64,000 bases of DNA from Streptococcus sp. oral taxon 056 str. F0418 (GCF_000220065.1 NZ_AFQU01000001.1:1193501-1257500), one strand, 5' to 3'. Shown: positions 1 to 10,143, numbered from the stretch's first letter. Notes: a model not told the origin generated them from the letters alone. Numbers and translations: made by a program.

Positions 1-155
1 GCCTTCATCACTTCGAGATTTCGAGTCATCAGGCGTAGAACCTCGTCTCTTTCTCTTCCAGTCAATTCATACTCAGTAGCAATCATCAATTCTGCAACAT
101 TACCATTGAAATCTAAATCAGCTTGTTCAACTAATTCTTTGATGGAATAAAACAT
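1..155 (-). CDS. sdaAA: L-serine dehydratase, alpha subunit (N-terminus only)
   Basis: Partial gene running off the left edge. The minus strand from the ATG at 153-155 reads MFYSIKELVEQADLDF and onward, the usual beginning of the iron-sulfur-dependent serine dehydratase alpha subunit. The enzyme deaminates L-serine to pyruvate and ammonia; in Gram-positives the alpha and beta chains are separate genes. The start lies 8 bases after the sdaAB stop, with a purine-rich site in the gap, so the two are co-transcribed as sdaAB-sdaAA. Only 51 codons are visible, so the Fe-S cysteines cannot be checked. Confidence 0.85.
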   Translation of the reverse strand, partial: MFYSIKELVEQADLDFNGNVAELMIATEYELTGRERDEVLRLMTRNLEVMK

Positions 156-163
156 ATTTTCTC

Positions 164-835
164 CTATTTAAAGAAATTCACATTGTGCAGATGAGGAATT
201 TTGCGAATCTCATTGATAGCTTCCTCGCAACTACGACTATCCACTTCAATAATCATTATTGCTTTTTCTCCAGCTTTTTCACGGGTAACATTCATCTGAG
301 CAATATTGATATTGTAACGAGATAGAGCTTCTGTGACATGAGCAATCATGCCTGGAACATCCTGATGGACGATAATGATTGTCGGCGTGTTCATGCTAAG
401 AGAGACAGAAAAACCATTCAGTTCCGTTACCTGAATGTTTCCTCCACCGATAGATACACCTGTTACACTAATTGTTTTGCGGTCGTTTTTGACCGTTATT
501 TTTGTTGTGTTAGGATGGGGAGCATTGCTGTCTTTCTGAATTGTCCAGACAATTTTGATGCTGCGTTTATGGGCAATTTCAAGGCTATTAGGAATTTCAG
601 GATCATCTGTATCCATGCCTAGTATCCCCGCTACAAGAGCTAAGTCAGTTCCGTGACCACGGTATGTTTTAGCAAAAGAGTTAAAAAGTTGAAATTCAAC
701 CTCAGTTGGTTCATCATTAAAAATAGAAGCAACAATTTTCCCGATACGAACAGCACCAGCTGTATGACTGCTTGATGGACCAATCATTACCGGTCCTATA
801 ATGTCAAAAACGGATTGAAATCTTAATGAAGACAT
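164..835 (-). CDS. sdaAB: L-serine dehydratase, beta subunit
   Basis: 223 residues, full length for the family. The N-terminal domain carries the GPSSSHTAG signature (about residues 19-27) shared by the beta domain of bacterial Fe-S serine dehydratases. The C-terminal 75 residues are an ACT domain starting around NTPTIIIVHQDVPG, which in homologues senses or binds serine. It pairs with the alpha chain encoded just downstream on the same strand to convert serine to pyruvate in the cytoplasm. The ATG at 833-835 follows an AAGGAG-type site. An extended -10 lies about 30 bases upstream. Confidence 0.93.
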   Translation of the reverse strand: MSSLRFQSVFDIIGPVMIGPSSSHTAGAVRIGKIVASIFNDEPTEVEFQLFNSFAKTYRGHGTDLALVAGILGMDTDDPEIPNSLEIAHKRSIKIVWTIQKDSNAPHPNTTKITVKNDRKTISVTGVSIGGGNIQVTELNGFSVSLSMNTPTIIIVHQDVPGMIAHVTEALSRYNINIAQMNVTREKAGEKAIMIIEVDSRSCEEAINEIRKIPHLHNVNFFK

Positions 836-864
836 AGTTTCTCCTTGCGTACATTTCTACTTTT

Positions 865-873
865 ATTATAACA
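865..873 (-). promoter_or_regulatory. Extended -10 promoter of sdaAB-sdaAA
   Basis: On the minus strand TGTTATAAT, an exact TGnTATAAT extended -10, lies about 30 bases before the sdaAB start. No convincing -35 is visible 17 bases upstream, which is common for extended -10 promoters in streptococci. Confidence 0.6.
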
Positions 874-998
874 AAGTTAAGGATTTTCCGCTGATTTTTA
901 GATGAGAAATACTTTATGATAAAGGCTATTTTTTTAAAAATATACTTAGATAAATAAAGGGAAATTCCTTTATTTAAGACTTATATTAGCTTTCTTAT

Positions 999-1021
999 TG
1001 TAATTTCAATAATTTTGTAAT
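999..1021 (+). promoter_or_regulatory. Paired TGTAAT half-sites upstream of the LysM gene
   Basis: TGTAAT occurs at 999-1004 and again at 1016-1021 in the AT-rich leader of the LysM gene. TGTAA half-sites resemble those bound by WalR (VicR), which controls wall hydrolase genes, and the pneumococcal homologue of this gene is reported in that regulon. The 17-base period does not fit the usual 11-base spacing, so this is a weak candidate. Confidence 0.25.
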
Positions 1022-1147
1022 ATTTATCATCTATTTTCAAAGTCAGAGTAATATAGTACTTGTATGATAGATGTATAGCGAAACGACTTAGTAAATAGAA
1101 AAAATATAGTTTCTAATATTCGCTAATTGTAAGAAAAGGAGTAAAAA

Positions 1148-1690
1148 ATGCATATACAGACATTTTTCAAAAACAAAAAAACAGTAAAGGCGAGTTTTAT
1201 AAGTCTCGCAGCGATCGTTTTATTTTTACCAGTGGTGGCCAATGCAGATAGCTATACAGTAAAATCGGGTGATACCTTATCTGCTATTGCATCGCAAAAG
1301 AATACTACAGTAGAGAAATTAGCAGAGTTAAATCATATTTCAAATGTAGATCTTATTCATACTGGTCAAGTGCTGGAATTGGGAAATACAAATAAATCTC
1401 AATCAACTAGTAAAACATCTTCAACTTCTGCGAAAGCAACTAGCATTCCATCAGTTGGCTTGAATACAGAAGAATCAGAAGCAAAAGAGTTTATTGCGCA
1501 AAAAGAATCAAGTGGTAGTTATACTGCTCAGAATGGTCAATATTATGGACGCTATCAATTAACGATTACTTATTTGAATGGTGATTTATCACCTGAAAAT
1601 CAAGAAAAAGTGGCCAATGCGTATGTTACAAATCGCTATGGTTCATGGGTAGCTGCCAAATCTTTCTGGTTGGCAAATGGTTGGTATTAG
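1148..1690 (+). CDS. Secreted LysM-domain peptidoglycan-binding protein
   Basis: 180 residues. Residues 1-33 are a signal peptide (KNKK basic stretch, hydrophobic core, likely cleavage after VANA at Ala33). One LysM domain (about 35-79, SYTVKSGDTLSAIA) binds the glycan backbone of the wall. A Ser/Thr-rich linker (about 83-105) follows. The C-terminal 70 residues (AKEFIAQKESSGSYTAQNG, GRYQL, ending NGWY) resemble the lysozyme-like or transglycosylase-like tail of aggregation-promoting-factor proteins; the ES-G-Y and GRYQL motifs fit a small muramidase fold. Activity is inferred. A strong SD (aaaggag) precedes the ATG. It is monocistronic, with its own terminator. Confidence 0.88.
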   Translation: MHIQTFFKNKKTVKASFISLAAIVLFLPVVANADSYTVKSGDTLSAIASQKNTTVEKLAELNHISNVDLIHTGQVLELGNTNKSQSTSKTSSTSAKATSIPSVGLNTEESEAKEFIAQKESSGSYTAQNGQYYGRYQLTITYLNGDLSPENQEKVANAYVTNRYGSWVAAKSFWLANGWY

Positions 1691-1694
1691 ACAT

Positions 1695-1725
1695 AAGACT
1701 GGACAAAAGGTCCAGTCTTTTAAAT
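1695..1725 (+). terminator. Intrinsic terminator after the LysM gene
   Basis: A perfect 10-bp stem AAGACTGGAC (1695-1704) / GTCCAGTCTT (1710-1719) with a 5-base loop, followed by TTAAATTT. Confidence 0.88.
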
Positions 1726-1746
1726 TTATATAAAAAATGTAAAGTG

Positions 1747-1795
1747 GTTGATTGACCTCATTGTAGTTTTTTAAGTCTCCATGATGTCAATCAAC
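1747..1795. repeat. Widely spaced 10-bp inverted repeat
   Basis: GTTGATTGAC (1747-1756) and GTCAATCAAC (1786-1795) are exact inverted copies separated by 29 bases in the gap between the LysM terminator and the mnmA promoter. No gene is seen here. It could be a degenerate intergenic repeat or a regulator site. Confidence 0.4.
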
Positions 1796-1878
1796 TTTGT
1801 AGGGTGGAACAAGGAACAGTTTCAAGATGTCTGATATTTTTTCCGATTAGATTGACAATGGTGTAAATCTATAGACTA

Positions 1879-1907
1879 TTGTTGAAATAATTAAATAATG
1901 TTATAAT
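1879..1907 (+). promoter_or_regulatory. mnmA promoter
   Basis: TTGTTG (1879-1884), a 17-base spacer, then TATAAT (1902-1907) preceded by TG one base upstream, giving an extended -10. The expected start site is near 1914, leaving a leader of about 75 bases. Confidence 0.7.
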
Positions 1908-1920
1908 AAAGCTGCTCAAG

Positions 1921-1961
1921 CGACCTTCAATCGTTTAAAGCATAACACGACCTTCAATCGT
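1921..1961 (+). repeat. Direct repeat in the mnmA leader
   Basis: The 14-mer CGACCTTCAATCGT occurs at 1921-1934 and 1948-1961 (27-base period), inside the predicted mnmA mRNA leader. The second copy sits in a small hairpin, CACGA / TCGTG, around a 7-base loop. It may be a short tandem duplication or a leader element. Confidence 0.5.
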
Positions 1962-1963
1962 GA

Positions 1964-3109
<1,146 letters not shown>

Positions 3110-3124
3110 GTTAAGGTAATAGCC

Positions 3125-4141
3125 ATGAAAAAGAATAGAAGATATACTGTAACGGATTCTGAAATGAGCTTCTTTTATCATGAAATTGTTGACAAAATCT
3201 TGACAGAATTTGATATGAAAAAGGAAGAAAAGTATGTGAAAATATATTGGTGGATAGGATTGCCTACTTTCTATGTATTTTTGATTTCTCTATTCTTTAT
3301 TATTAATGATCTCATATTGCAAAGTTGGGATGAAATTGTCTTCTATATCTGCTTGATTTTTCTCTTATTATCTTTATTTATTTGGTTCTTGCTTTATAAA
3401 ATTGTTCTCAAGAAAATTTGGGAGGCCAATGGCTGGAGAACTGACAAATATTTATATTATAAAAAGTTAGTCAACATTAAACAATACGTTGCTGGTTTAT
3501 CAGACAACGATGTGTATGATAACTTACAGCAAATTTTACTAGAAGTTAAATCTAGAGAATCCAAAAAACGGTTTTTCTCGGATGCAAGGTTTACAGTTGA
3601 ATTACACATCATTTCAATATTAGCAATTATTCCGATTACGACTATTTTAATGCAATCTTTTATAATCTATTCTAAAATATTTCCTGTTAGTCTGATTTTG
3701 GGGTTTATTATTGTAGCAACAATTGCTTTAACAATTTTAGAATTTGCCTTTTTCTTTGTTAGCCAGCCGATGTATGGTGAAAATTTAAGAAATCGTAATA
3801 TTAAGAGATATCTGAAGGATATTTTATATTATAGAGAAAAATTGGATCAATTTTACGAGAAAAAGGAAGTTGACAGCATGTTGACAGAATCTGACACGTC
3901 CTTACTTGAGCAGAAATCCGAAACGCTTCCTTTGAATGAGTGGCCTGATCAGTTTAAGCAGAAATCAAATGCCCTTAATGAACAATTTTCAACCACAGAT
4001 GATTATGAATCATTATTTGAAAAATTTTCGGATTATCAAGGACAACTCAAAAACAGTAAGTCTCAAAAAGTTGGTCATAAGGCGAAAACATCAGCAGAAC
4101 AATGGATTCAAGATATGAAAGCCATTATGTCAAAAGATTAG
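3125..4141 (+). CDS. Multi-pass membrane protein of unknown function
   Basis: 338 residues, not recognised. Layout: an N-terminal cytoplasmic segment (1-42, MKKNRRYTV), two close hydrophobic helices (about 43-65 and 70-92), a charged middle part (93-158, including a basic RESKKRFF patch), two more helices (about 160-182 and 186-212), then a long hydrophilic C-terminal half rich in Glu, Lys, Ser and Gln, probably coiled or disordered. The likely topology places both ends in the cytoplasm. The gene starts 15 bases after mnmA and is probably read from the mnmA promoter. Its AT-rich codon use and position between two conserved tRNA genes suggest lineage-specific cargo. No enzyme motif is seen. 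Confidence 0.7.
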   Translation: MKKNRRYTVTDSEMSFFYHEIVDKILTEFDMKKEEKYVKIYWWIGLPTFYVFLISLFFIINDLILQSWDEIVFYICLIFLLLSLFIWFLLYKIVLKKIWEANGWRTDKYLYYKKLVNIKQYVAGLSDNDVYDNLQQILLEVKSRESKKRFFSDARFTVELHIISILAIIPITTILMQSFIIYSKIFPVSLILGFIIVATIALTILEFAFFFVSQPMYGENLRNRNIKRYLKDILYYREKLDQFYEKKEVDSMLTESDTSLLEQKSETLPLNEWPDQFKQKSNALNEQFSTTDDYESLFEKFSDYQGQLKNSKSQKVGHKAKTSAEQWIQDMKAIMSKD

Positions 4142-4153
4142 CAATGATCTTTA

Positions 4154-4181
4154 TTGACAAATCTCTTCAATTTGCTACAAT
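4154..4181 (+). promoter_or_regulatory. mnmG promoter
   Basis: Consensus TTGACA (4154-4159), a 16-base spacer, then TACAAT (4176-4181) with TG at 4173-4174. Downstream in the leader a 6-bp hairpin TGCAGG / CCTGCA (4222-4241) precedes the SD of mnmG. Confidence 0.8.
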
Positions 4182-4289
4182 AAGATAAGCAATACCTATG
4201 ATGGTCAAAGCTCATGGATGTTGCAGGCTTTTTGTCCTGCACTTCTAGAGATTTGGCCTTTTTTGGTGAAAAAAATGAAGGAAAAAGAA

Positions 4290-6209
4290 ATGTCACACAA
4301 TTTTACTGAAAGTTATGATATTATCGTGATTGGAGCAGGACATGCTGGGGTTGAAGCATCGCTTGCTGCCAGTCGCATGGGATGTAAAGTTTTGCTAGCA
4401 ACCATCAATATTGAGATGCTGGCTTTTATGCCATGCAATCCCTCGATCGGAGGATCTGCAAAAGGCATTGTCGTTCGTGAAGTAGATGCTTTGGGCGGGG
4501 AGATGGCCAAGAATATCGATAAGAGCTATATCCAGATGAAAATGCTCAATACTGGCAAAGGACCTGCAGTTCGTGCTCTTAGAGCGCAAGCGGATAAAGA
4601 GCTTTATTCCAAAGAAATGCGTAAGACTGTTGAAAATCAAGAAAATTTGACTTTGCGACAAACCATGATTAATGAAATCTTGGTTGAAGATGGTAAAGTA
4701 ATTGGTGTTAAAACGGCGACGCAACAGGAATATGCAGCTAAAGCTGTCATTGTTACCACTGGAACAGCCTTGAGGGGAGAAATCATCATTGGTGATCTCA
4801 AGTATTCATCTGGTCCAAACCATAGCTTGGCAGCCATTCCTTTAGCAGATAACCTGCGGGATCTAGGTTTTGAAATTGGTCGTTTTAAAACCGGAACGCC
4901 TCCGCGTGTCAAGGCGTCATCTATCAATTATGATGTGACTGAAATCCAGCCAGGTGATAAAAAGGCCAATCATTTCTCTTACACATCTCGTGATGAGGAC
5001 TATGTGAAAGATCAGGTGCCTTGCTGGTTGACCTATACCAATGCGGAAAGTCATGAAATTATCCAAAATAACCTACACCGGGCTCCTATGTTTTCAGGCA
5101 TCGTTAAGGGAGTGGGGCCACGCTATTGCCCGTCTATCGAGGATAAGATTGTCCGTTTTGCGGACAAGGAACGACACCAGCTTTTCTTAGAGCCTGAGGG
5201 CCGTGATACAGAAGAAGTTTATGTGCAGGGGCTGTCAACTAGTTTGCCAGAAGATGTACAAAAAGAATTGGTTCACTCTATCAAGGGTCTAGAAAATGCA
5301 GAGATGATGCGGACAGGCTATGCTATTGAGTATGATATGATCATGCCTCACCAGTTGCGGGCAACCTTGGAAACCAAGAAAATTTCAGGTCTCTTTACAG
5401 CAGGTCAGACAAATGGGACTTCTGGCTATGAAGAAGCTGCAGGTCAAGGGATTATCGCTGGGATTAATGCGGCCTTGAAAATCCAAGGTAAGCCGGAGTT
5501 AATCTTGAAGCGTAGTGATGGATACATTGGAGTCATGATTGATGATTTGGTCACCAAGGGAACCGTAGAACCTTATCGACTTTTGACTAGCCGAGCTGAG
5601 TACCGTTTGATTCTCCGCCATGACAATGCCGATATGCGTTTAACAGAGATGGGGCGAGAAATTGGTCTGGTAGATGATGAGCGCTGGGCTCGTTTCGAAA
5701 TTAAAAAGAATCAATTTGACAATGAAATGAAGCGTTTGGAATCCATCAAGCTAAAACCTGTCAAGGAAACCAATGCTAAGGTAGAAGAGCTTGGCTTTAA
5801 GCCTCTGACAGATGCAGTAACTGCCAAAGAATTTATGCGACGTCCGGAAGTGTCTTACCAGGATGTGGTTCAGTTCATTGGTCCGGCGGCAGAGGAGCTT
5901 GATGAAAAGATTATCGAGCTAATTGAAACAGAGATTAAGTACGAAGGCTATATTTCTAAAGCCCTTGATCAGGTTGAGAAGATGAAACGCATGGAAGAGA
6001 AGCGCATTCCAGCTAATATCGACTGGGATGATATTGACTCAATTGCGACAGAAGCACGACAGAAGTTTAAGAAAATCAATCCGGAAACAATTGGTCAGGC
6101 TAGTCGCATTTCTGGTGTCAACCCAGCTGATATTTCTATTTTGATGGTTTATTTGGAAGGAAAAGCACGGAGTATTTCAAAAAATAAAGACAAGCAAAAA
6201 CACGTTTGA
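4290..6209 (+). CDS. mnmG: tRNA uridine-5-carboxymethylaminomethyl modification enzyme MnmG (GidA)
   Basis: 639 residues from the ATG at 4290, which has GAAGGA seven bases upstream and gives the conserved start [17 protein letters not shown]. An in-frame ATG at 4218 would add 24 residues unlike the family, with no SD, so it is rejected. The FAD-binding Rossmann motif GAGHAG is at residues 15-20; other family blocks are [12 protein letters not shown], the cysteine-containing [10 protein letters not shown] and [16 protein letters not shown]. With MnmE (not in the window) it installs the 5-substituent on wobble U34 using FAD, NADH and a folate. Its stop codon is part of the terminator stem described separately. 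Confidence 0.97.
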   Translation: MSHNFTESYDIIVIGAGHAGVEASLAASRMGCKVLLATINIEMLAFMPCNPSIGGSAKGIVVREVDALGGEMAKNIDKSYIQMKMLNTGKGPAVRALRAQADKELYSKEMRKTVENQENLTLRQTMINEILVEDGKVIGVKTATQQEYAAKAVIVTTGTALRGEIIIGDLKYSSGPNHSLAAIPLADNLRDLGFEIGRFKTGTPPRVKASSINYDVTEIQPGDKKANHFSYTSRDEDYVKDQVPCWLTYTNAESHEIIQNNLHRAPMFSGIVKGVGPRYCPSIEDKIVRFADKERHQLFLEPEGRDTEEVYVQGLSTSLPEDVQKELVHSIKGLENAEMMRTGYAIEYDMIMPHQLRATLETKKISGLFTAGQTNGTSGYEEAAGQGIIAGINAALKIQGKPELILKRSDGYIGVMIDDLVTKGTVEPYRLLTSRAEYRLILRHDNADMRLTEMGREIGLVDDERWARFEIKKNQFDNEMKRLESIKLKPVKETNAKVEELGFKPLTDAVTAKEFMRRPEVSYQDVVQFIGPAAEELDEKIIELIETEIKYEGYISKALDQVEKMKRMEEKRIPANIDWDDIDSIATEARQKFKKINPETIGQASRISGVNPADISILMVYLEGKARSISKNKDKQKHV

Positions 6210-6267
6210 TTTTGTACTGACCCCCAAAAGTTAGACAATTAATTTAAGCAAAGGATTTAGTTCTATA

Positions 6268-7077
6268 TTATACAGGACTAAGTCCTTTTAATTTTACTTT
6301 GATTCGTTTGTTGTTGTAATAATCAATATAGTCGACGATTGCCCCCTCAAGTTCCTTTATAGACTTAAAAGTCTTCTCATAGCCGTAAAACATCTCTGAT
6401 TTAAGAATGCCAAAGAACGATTCGATCATACCATTGTCAGTACTATTCCCCTTGCGAGACATAGATGGCTGAATTCCCTTATCTTCTAAAAAATTATGAT
6501 ATAACTCATGCTGGTATTGCCATCCCTGATCACTGTGGAGAATAGTCTTCTCATATTGTTCTTCTCTAAATGCTTGTTCTAACATATCTTTTATTTGGTT
6601 TAAATTCGGTGAAGACGATAGAGTATAGGCTATAATTTCGCTGTTATAACCATCTAAAATTGGTGATAGATATAGTTTTTGGTTACTTGTTGGAATAGAA
6701 AACTCTGTAATGTCTGTATAGCACTTTTCCAATGGTTTTAAAGCTTTGAATTGGCGTTGAATAATATTCTCAGCTTTCTTTCCAACTTCTCCATGATAAG
6801 AAGAATACTTACGTTTTCGACGAATACGAGCAGTTAGCCCCAACAGTTTCATCAGACGTTGTACCTTCTTATGGTTTACGATGAACCCACGGTTTCTAAG
6901 CTCAAGAGTAATACGACGGTATCCATAATTTCCTTTATGGTCGTTATAAATGGTTTGTATTTCGTTTTTTACGTCCTGATTCTTATCTTCTTGGTTTAGC
7001 TGCTTTAAGTGATAATAGTAAGTTGAACGGGCAAGTTTGATAATCTTTAAAAGAATATCTAAAGGAAACTCTGACAC
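6268..7077 (-). CDS. IS3-family transposase OrfB (DDE domain), shortened at the C-terminus
   Basis: 269 residues beginning from a GTG inside the orfA end; normally made as an OrfAB fusion by -1 frameshifting. An HTH_21-type segment (about 40-90, NYGYRRITLEL) precedes the rve integrase core. The catalytic triad is visible: Asp in CYTDITEF, Asp in LHSDQGWQY, and Glu in MIESFFGILKSE, the last two 36 positions apart (D-35-E). The protein stops at GLSPV because TAA (6268-6270) stands where relatives have CAA (Gln). Reading on gives YRTKSFA and then a second TAA at 6244-6246, so a nonsense change removed seven sense codons plus the Gln. The catalytic core is intact. Confidence 0.9.
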   Translation of the reverse strand: MSEFPLDILLKIIKLARSTYYYHLKQLNQEDKNQDVKNEIQTIYNDHKGNYGYRRITLELRNRGFIVNHKKVQRLMKLLGLTARIRRKRKYSSYHGEVGKKAENIIQRQFKALKPLEKCYTDITEFSIPTSNQKLYLSPILDGYNSEIIAYTLSSSPNLNQIKDMLEQAFREEQYEKTILHSDQGWQYQHELYHNFLEDKGIQPSMSRKGNSTDNGMIESFFGILKSEMFYGYEKTFKSIKELEGAIVDYIDYYNNKRIKVKLKGLSPV

Positions 7078-7591
7078 TAACTCTCTGACAATCTGCGTCT
7101 TTCTTCTTTCTCTTTTTCCTCCTTCAAGCGGAGTTCTCTCAACTTTTTTAGAATGGCATTCTCCGCTCTTAAATACTCATTTTCAGCCTGAAGGCGTTCT
7201 AGTTCTGTCATCTCTTCCGTTTTTTCTTTGGCTTACGTCCCATTTTAGGTACTCTCCCTCTTGTTTTCTCAACAATAGTATACCCATTTTTCTTGTATTG
7301 TGCTATCCAATTTTTCAATAGCGAAGGATCGGGTAAAGCATAATCTAAAGATACACTTCTTAGTGAACGACCTTTAAGCAGAACTTTATTAATTATTTCT
7401 TCCTTTAATTCGGGAGAATAGTAACGATTCTTTCCTTTTTTTGCGATTTCTGTCCCATAACGATCAATCAATTTAATCATATACTGAAGATTAGAAATGT
7501 TTATCTCAAATTGATTTGAAAGTCGTCTAAAGCTCTCTCCTTGCTTTCTCAATTCATATATTTGAACTTTATCTTTATAAGTTAATTTCAT
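7077..7591 (-). pseudogene. IS3-family transposase OrfA, frameshifted
   Basis: From the ATG at 7589-7591 ([15 protein letters not shown]) the frame gives two helix-turn-helix regions (about residues 3-50 and 58-105) and a basic GRKPKKK tail, then stops at 7208-7210. After the A6 run (T6 on the plus strand, 7220-7225) the neighbouring frame continues as [20 protein letters not shown], a leucine-zipper coiled coil, to the natural TAG at 7077-7079. One extra A would restore a 171-residue OrfA. The break could be a true deletion or a homopolymer error. Slippage on A6 could rescue some product. Confidence 0.8.
7143..7149 (-). other. Programmed -1 frameshift site of the IS
   Basis: On the minus strand A AAA AAG lies in the orfA C-terminal frame, the canonical slippery heptamer used by IS150-group elements to fuse OrfA to OrfB, whose frame is -1 relative to orfA. 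Confidence 0.65.
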
Positions 7592-7671
7592 AATAAAACA
7601 CCCCAAAAGTTAGATTTTTTCTGTCTAACTTTTGGGGTGCAGTTCATTTCTCAAGCGTGTTTTTATAGCGA

Positions 7672-7984
7672 TAGATTGACATAGGTGTAAACAAATTGTC
7701 AATTCAAGATTGACAACGTAATGAATATTTTTAGAGTGAAAACGATAAGTTTATAGACAAAGATAGAAATAGGATATAAAAAGGGTAATAGGCATTATTA
7801 TCTCGGACCTTCGGTTAATATTTCTTTCATAGAGCTTAGTTAGATTAGGAGGATAAAGCTGGAGGGCGGGAAGTAGTAAAAAGTAATCAAGTAAAGTGAA
7901 GACGGTAAATGGAGTGTGAAATGGCAAAGAGTATTGTTTTATGCAAACGATAGGTCTTGTCAACAAAATTTACAAAATTGACAA
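7672..7984. repeat. Cluster of TTGTCAA / TTGACAA inverted repeats between the IS and gdpP
   Basis: The 500-base gap before gdpP has no credible gene. It holds TTGTCAAT (7696-7703) / ATTGACAA (7709-7716), a perfect 8-bp inverted repeat with a 5-base loop, and TTGTCAA (7957-7963) / TTGACAA (7978-7984). A segment at 7672-7691 (AGATTGACATAGGTGTAAAC) closely matches 1851-1870 upstream of mnmA. Operators for an unidentified regulator are possible. Confidence 0.4.
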
Positions 7985-8135
7985 TGAATGAGTAAATAAA
8001 AGCAAGAAAATGAGTAGAATATGACATAAAATGAATATGAAATATAACTCCTTTTAAGAGTAAGTATAATTGTCATATTTCAGTCTTTTTTACTAATAAA
8101 AGAGCAAAGGAAAACTCGCTTTTTTCCTTAATTTA

Positions 8136-8144
8136 TGGTAAAAT
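8136..8144 (+). promoter_or_regulatory. Extended -10 promoter of gdpP
   Basis: TGGTAAAAT at 8136-8144 is a TGnTAAAAT extended -10. It covers the in-frame ATG at 8143, so that ATG cannot be in the transcript from this promoter; translation must start at 8164. A second TATAAT lies at 8065-8070, without a good -35. Confidence 0.6.
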
Positions 8145-8163
8145 GGCGGATAAGAGGTTTGTG

Positions 8164-10143
8164 ATGAAAAAATTTCATTTTGCTCCAGTTCACTTTGTCA
8201 TGCTGGGGGTTATTTCTTTTGGAATCTTAGCCATTTTGTTGCGGGTATTCGGTGAGGGAACACTTGCCTTGCTTGCAGCCTTTTTTGTGGTAGCTTTTTT
8301 CACTCTTGTCTTGATTTACCAACAAAAAATGTTTGAAGCAGATGAGTTTGAGCAGATTCAATATGTTAATCATCATGCAGAAAATAGTCTGACTTCCTTA
8401 TTGGATCAAATGCCTGTTGGAGTTATTAAAATCAAGAAAGAAACAGGGGAAGTTGAATGGTTTAACCCTTATGCAGAATTACTTTGCACAACGGAAGATG
8501 GCGAGTTTGATACAGAAGTGCTACAACGGATGATGGACGCTTCACTTGAGGGATCTGGTCGCTATTTGACGGTTGGCGATAAAAAATACTCTATTTATTT
8601 GGATCGCTCATCTAATGTTTTTTACTTTTTTGATGCTTCTAGCGAGTATGAGGCGACTGCTGAACTGGTTACTACAAGACCAGTTATCGGAATTATTTCT
8701 GTTGATAATTATGATGATTTGGAAGATGTTGTGTCAGACTCAGACATCAGTCAGATTAATAGCTTTGTTGCAAATTATGTTGCAGAATTTGCTGATCGTT
8801 ACCACATGTTTTACCGTCGTGTAGGAACAGATCGTTTTTATCTTTTTACAGACTTTACAGTTTTAGATCAGTTAATGCAGGATAAGTTTTCTGTTATTGA
8901 CCAATTTCGATTAGAAGCCAAAAATCGTGAAATTCCTTTGACTTTGAGTATGGGATTTGCTTATGGAGATGGAGATCACGACCAAATTGGTAAAACAGCT
9001 CTGCTAAATCTAAACTTAGCGGAAGTTCGAGGCGGTGACCAGGCTGTCGTAAAGGAAAATGATGAAAGCAAAAATCCAATCTTCTTTGGTGGAGGAACGG
9101 CCTCGGCTGTTAAGCGCACTCGTACTCGTACTCGGGCAATGATGACAGCCATTTCTGACAAGATTCGAAGTGTGGACCAAGTTTTGGTTATGGGACATAA
9201 AAACTTAGATATGGACGCATTAGGTTCTGCTGTTGGTATGCAACTCTTTGCAAGTAATCTAATCGATAAGAGTTATGTTGTCTATGATCCATATCAAATG
9301 GCGGCAGATATTGAACGTGCAGTAAATAGACTTCAAGAAGAAGGCCAGACTCAGTTCATTACGGTAGCAAAAGCTATGACGATGGTGAGTGGAAATTCTT
9401 TATTGATTATGGTTGATCATTCAAAGATTGAGTTGACCTTGTCGAAAGAACTTTACGAACAGTTTTATCAAACGATTGTCATTGACCATCACCGACGAGA
9501 TGATGATTTTCCTGAAAATGCTGTGATTACCTATATTGAGAGCGGTGCTAGTAGTGCAAGTGAACTTGTTACTGAGTTGCTCCAATTCCAAAATTCTAAG
9601 AAAAATAGACTCGGTAAAATGCAAGCTAGTGTTTTGATGGCGGGCATGATGCTGGATACGAAGAATTTCACATCACGAGTTACGAGTAGAACATTTGATG
9701 TAGCAAGTTACTTACGGACACGTGGTAGTGATAGTGTGGCCATTCAAGATATTTCAGCGACAGATTTTGACGAGTATCGGTCTGTCAATGAGTTAATTCT
9801 GAGAGGAAGCAAGATTCTACCAAATGTCATTGTAGCAAGTGGTGCAGAGGACACTAGCTATCCAACAGTGGTTATCAGTAAGGCGGCAGACACAATGCTT
9901 GCCATGTCTGGCATTGAAGCAACTTTTGTGGTAAGTAAGAATACGCAAGGATATGTTTCTATTTCCGCACGTAGTCGAAGTAAAATTAATGTTCAACGGA
10001 TTATGGAAAAAATGGGCGGTGGCGGACACTTCAATCTGGCAGCTGCACAAATGAAAGATATAACGGTTGCAGAGGCAACGCGTAAGTTGAATCAAGAAAT
10101 TTTGGATGAAACAATCAAAAAAGAAGAGGAGAAGATAGAATGA
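8164..10143 (+). CDS. gdpP: Cyclic-di-AMP phosphodiesterase GdpP (Pde1), DHH/DHHA1 family
   Basis: 659 residues from the ATG at 8164 (AGAGG six bases upstream). Two N-terminal membrane helices (about 8-28 and 32-53) precede a PAS-like domain (80-150, MPVGVIKI), a degenerate GGDEF domain (170-300) and a DHH phosphoesterase core with [19 protein letters not shown] and VIDHHRRD metal motifs. The C-terminal DHHA1 domain ends in [13 protein letters not shown]. The enzyme hydrolyses c-di-AMP to pApA and so controls potassium, osmotic and wall homeostasis. Its TGA overlaps the rplI ATG (ATGA at 10140-10143), giving translational coupling in the gdpP-rplI-dnaB order typical of streptococci. Confidence 0.95.
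   Translation: MKKFHFAPVHFVMLGVISFGILAILLRVFGEGTLALLAAFFVVAFFTLVLIYQQKMFEADEFEQIQYVNHHAENSLTSLLDQMPVGVIKIKKETGEVEWFNPYAELLCTTEDGEFDTEVLQRMMDASLEGSGRYLTVGDKKYSIYLDRSSNVFYFFDASSEYEATAELVTTRPVIGIISVDNYDDLEDVVSDSDISQINSFVANYVAEFADRYHMFYRRVGTDRFYLFTDFTVLDQLMQDKFSVIDQFRLEAKNREIPLTLSMGFAYGDGDHDQIGKTALLNLNLAEVRGGDQAVVKENDESKNPIFFGGGTASAVKRTRTRTRAMMTAISDKIRSVDQVLVMGHKNLDMDALGSAVGMQLFASNLIDKSYVVYDPYQMAADIERAVNRLQEEGQTQFITVAKAMTMVSGNSLLIMVDHSKIELTLSKELYEQFYQTIVIDHHRRDDDFPENAVITYIESGASSASELVTELLQFQNSKKNRLGKMQASVLMAGMMLDTKNFTSRVTSRTFDVASYLRTRGSDSVAIQDISATDFDEYRSVNELILRGSKILPNVIVASGAEDTSYPTVVISKAADTMLAMSGIEATFVVSKNTQGYVSISARSRSKINVQRIMEKMGGGGHFNLAAAQMKDITVAEATRKLNQEILDETIKKEEEKIE

Larger units (their letters stand above)
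6213..7646 (-). mobile_element. IS3-family (IS150-group) insertion sequence, degraded
   Basis: About 1434 bases bounded by 25-bp terminal inverted repeats, TGTACTGACCCCC...GTTAGACA at 6213-6237 and its inverse at 7622-7646, matching at 22 of 25 positions. TTT flanks both ends (6210-6212, 7647-7649), fitting a 3-bp target duplication. It carries orfA and orfB on the minus strand with an AAAAAAG slippery heptamer between the frames, as in IS150 relatives. orfA has a frameshift and orfB an early stop, so autonomous transposition is unlikely. Confidence 0.92.
6196..7664 (+). terminator. mnmG terminator split by an insertion sequence
   Basis: The left arm, 6196-6209 (AAAAACACGTTTGA), ends on the mnmG TGA. 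The right arm, 7651-7664 (TCAAGCGTGTTTTT), lies just beyond the IS. Removing the IS and one TTT target copy leaves a 14-bp stem (one G-U pair) around the tetraloop TTTC with a T-rich end, an excellent intrinsic terminator. With the IS present the arms are 1.44 kb apart, so the original terminator cannot form efficiently. Confidence 0.8.

Noticed and set aside
999..1021. Canonical WalR box before the LysM gene
   Set aside because: Half-sites are 17 bases apart instead of 11; kept only as a weak feature.
4218..4289. 24-codon N-terminal extension of MnmG
   Set aside because: No SD, unlike the family, and it contains a leader hairpin; the ATG at 4290 has a good SD.
7751..7966. 71-codon minus-strand frame before gdpP
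   Set aside because: No SD, odd composition, no family features; chance frame in AT-rich DNA.
8143..8163. Upstream ATG for GdpP
   Set aside because: The ATG overlaps the extended -10 and cannot be in that transcript.
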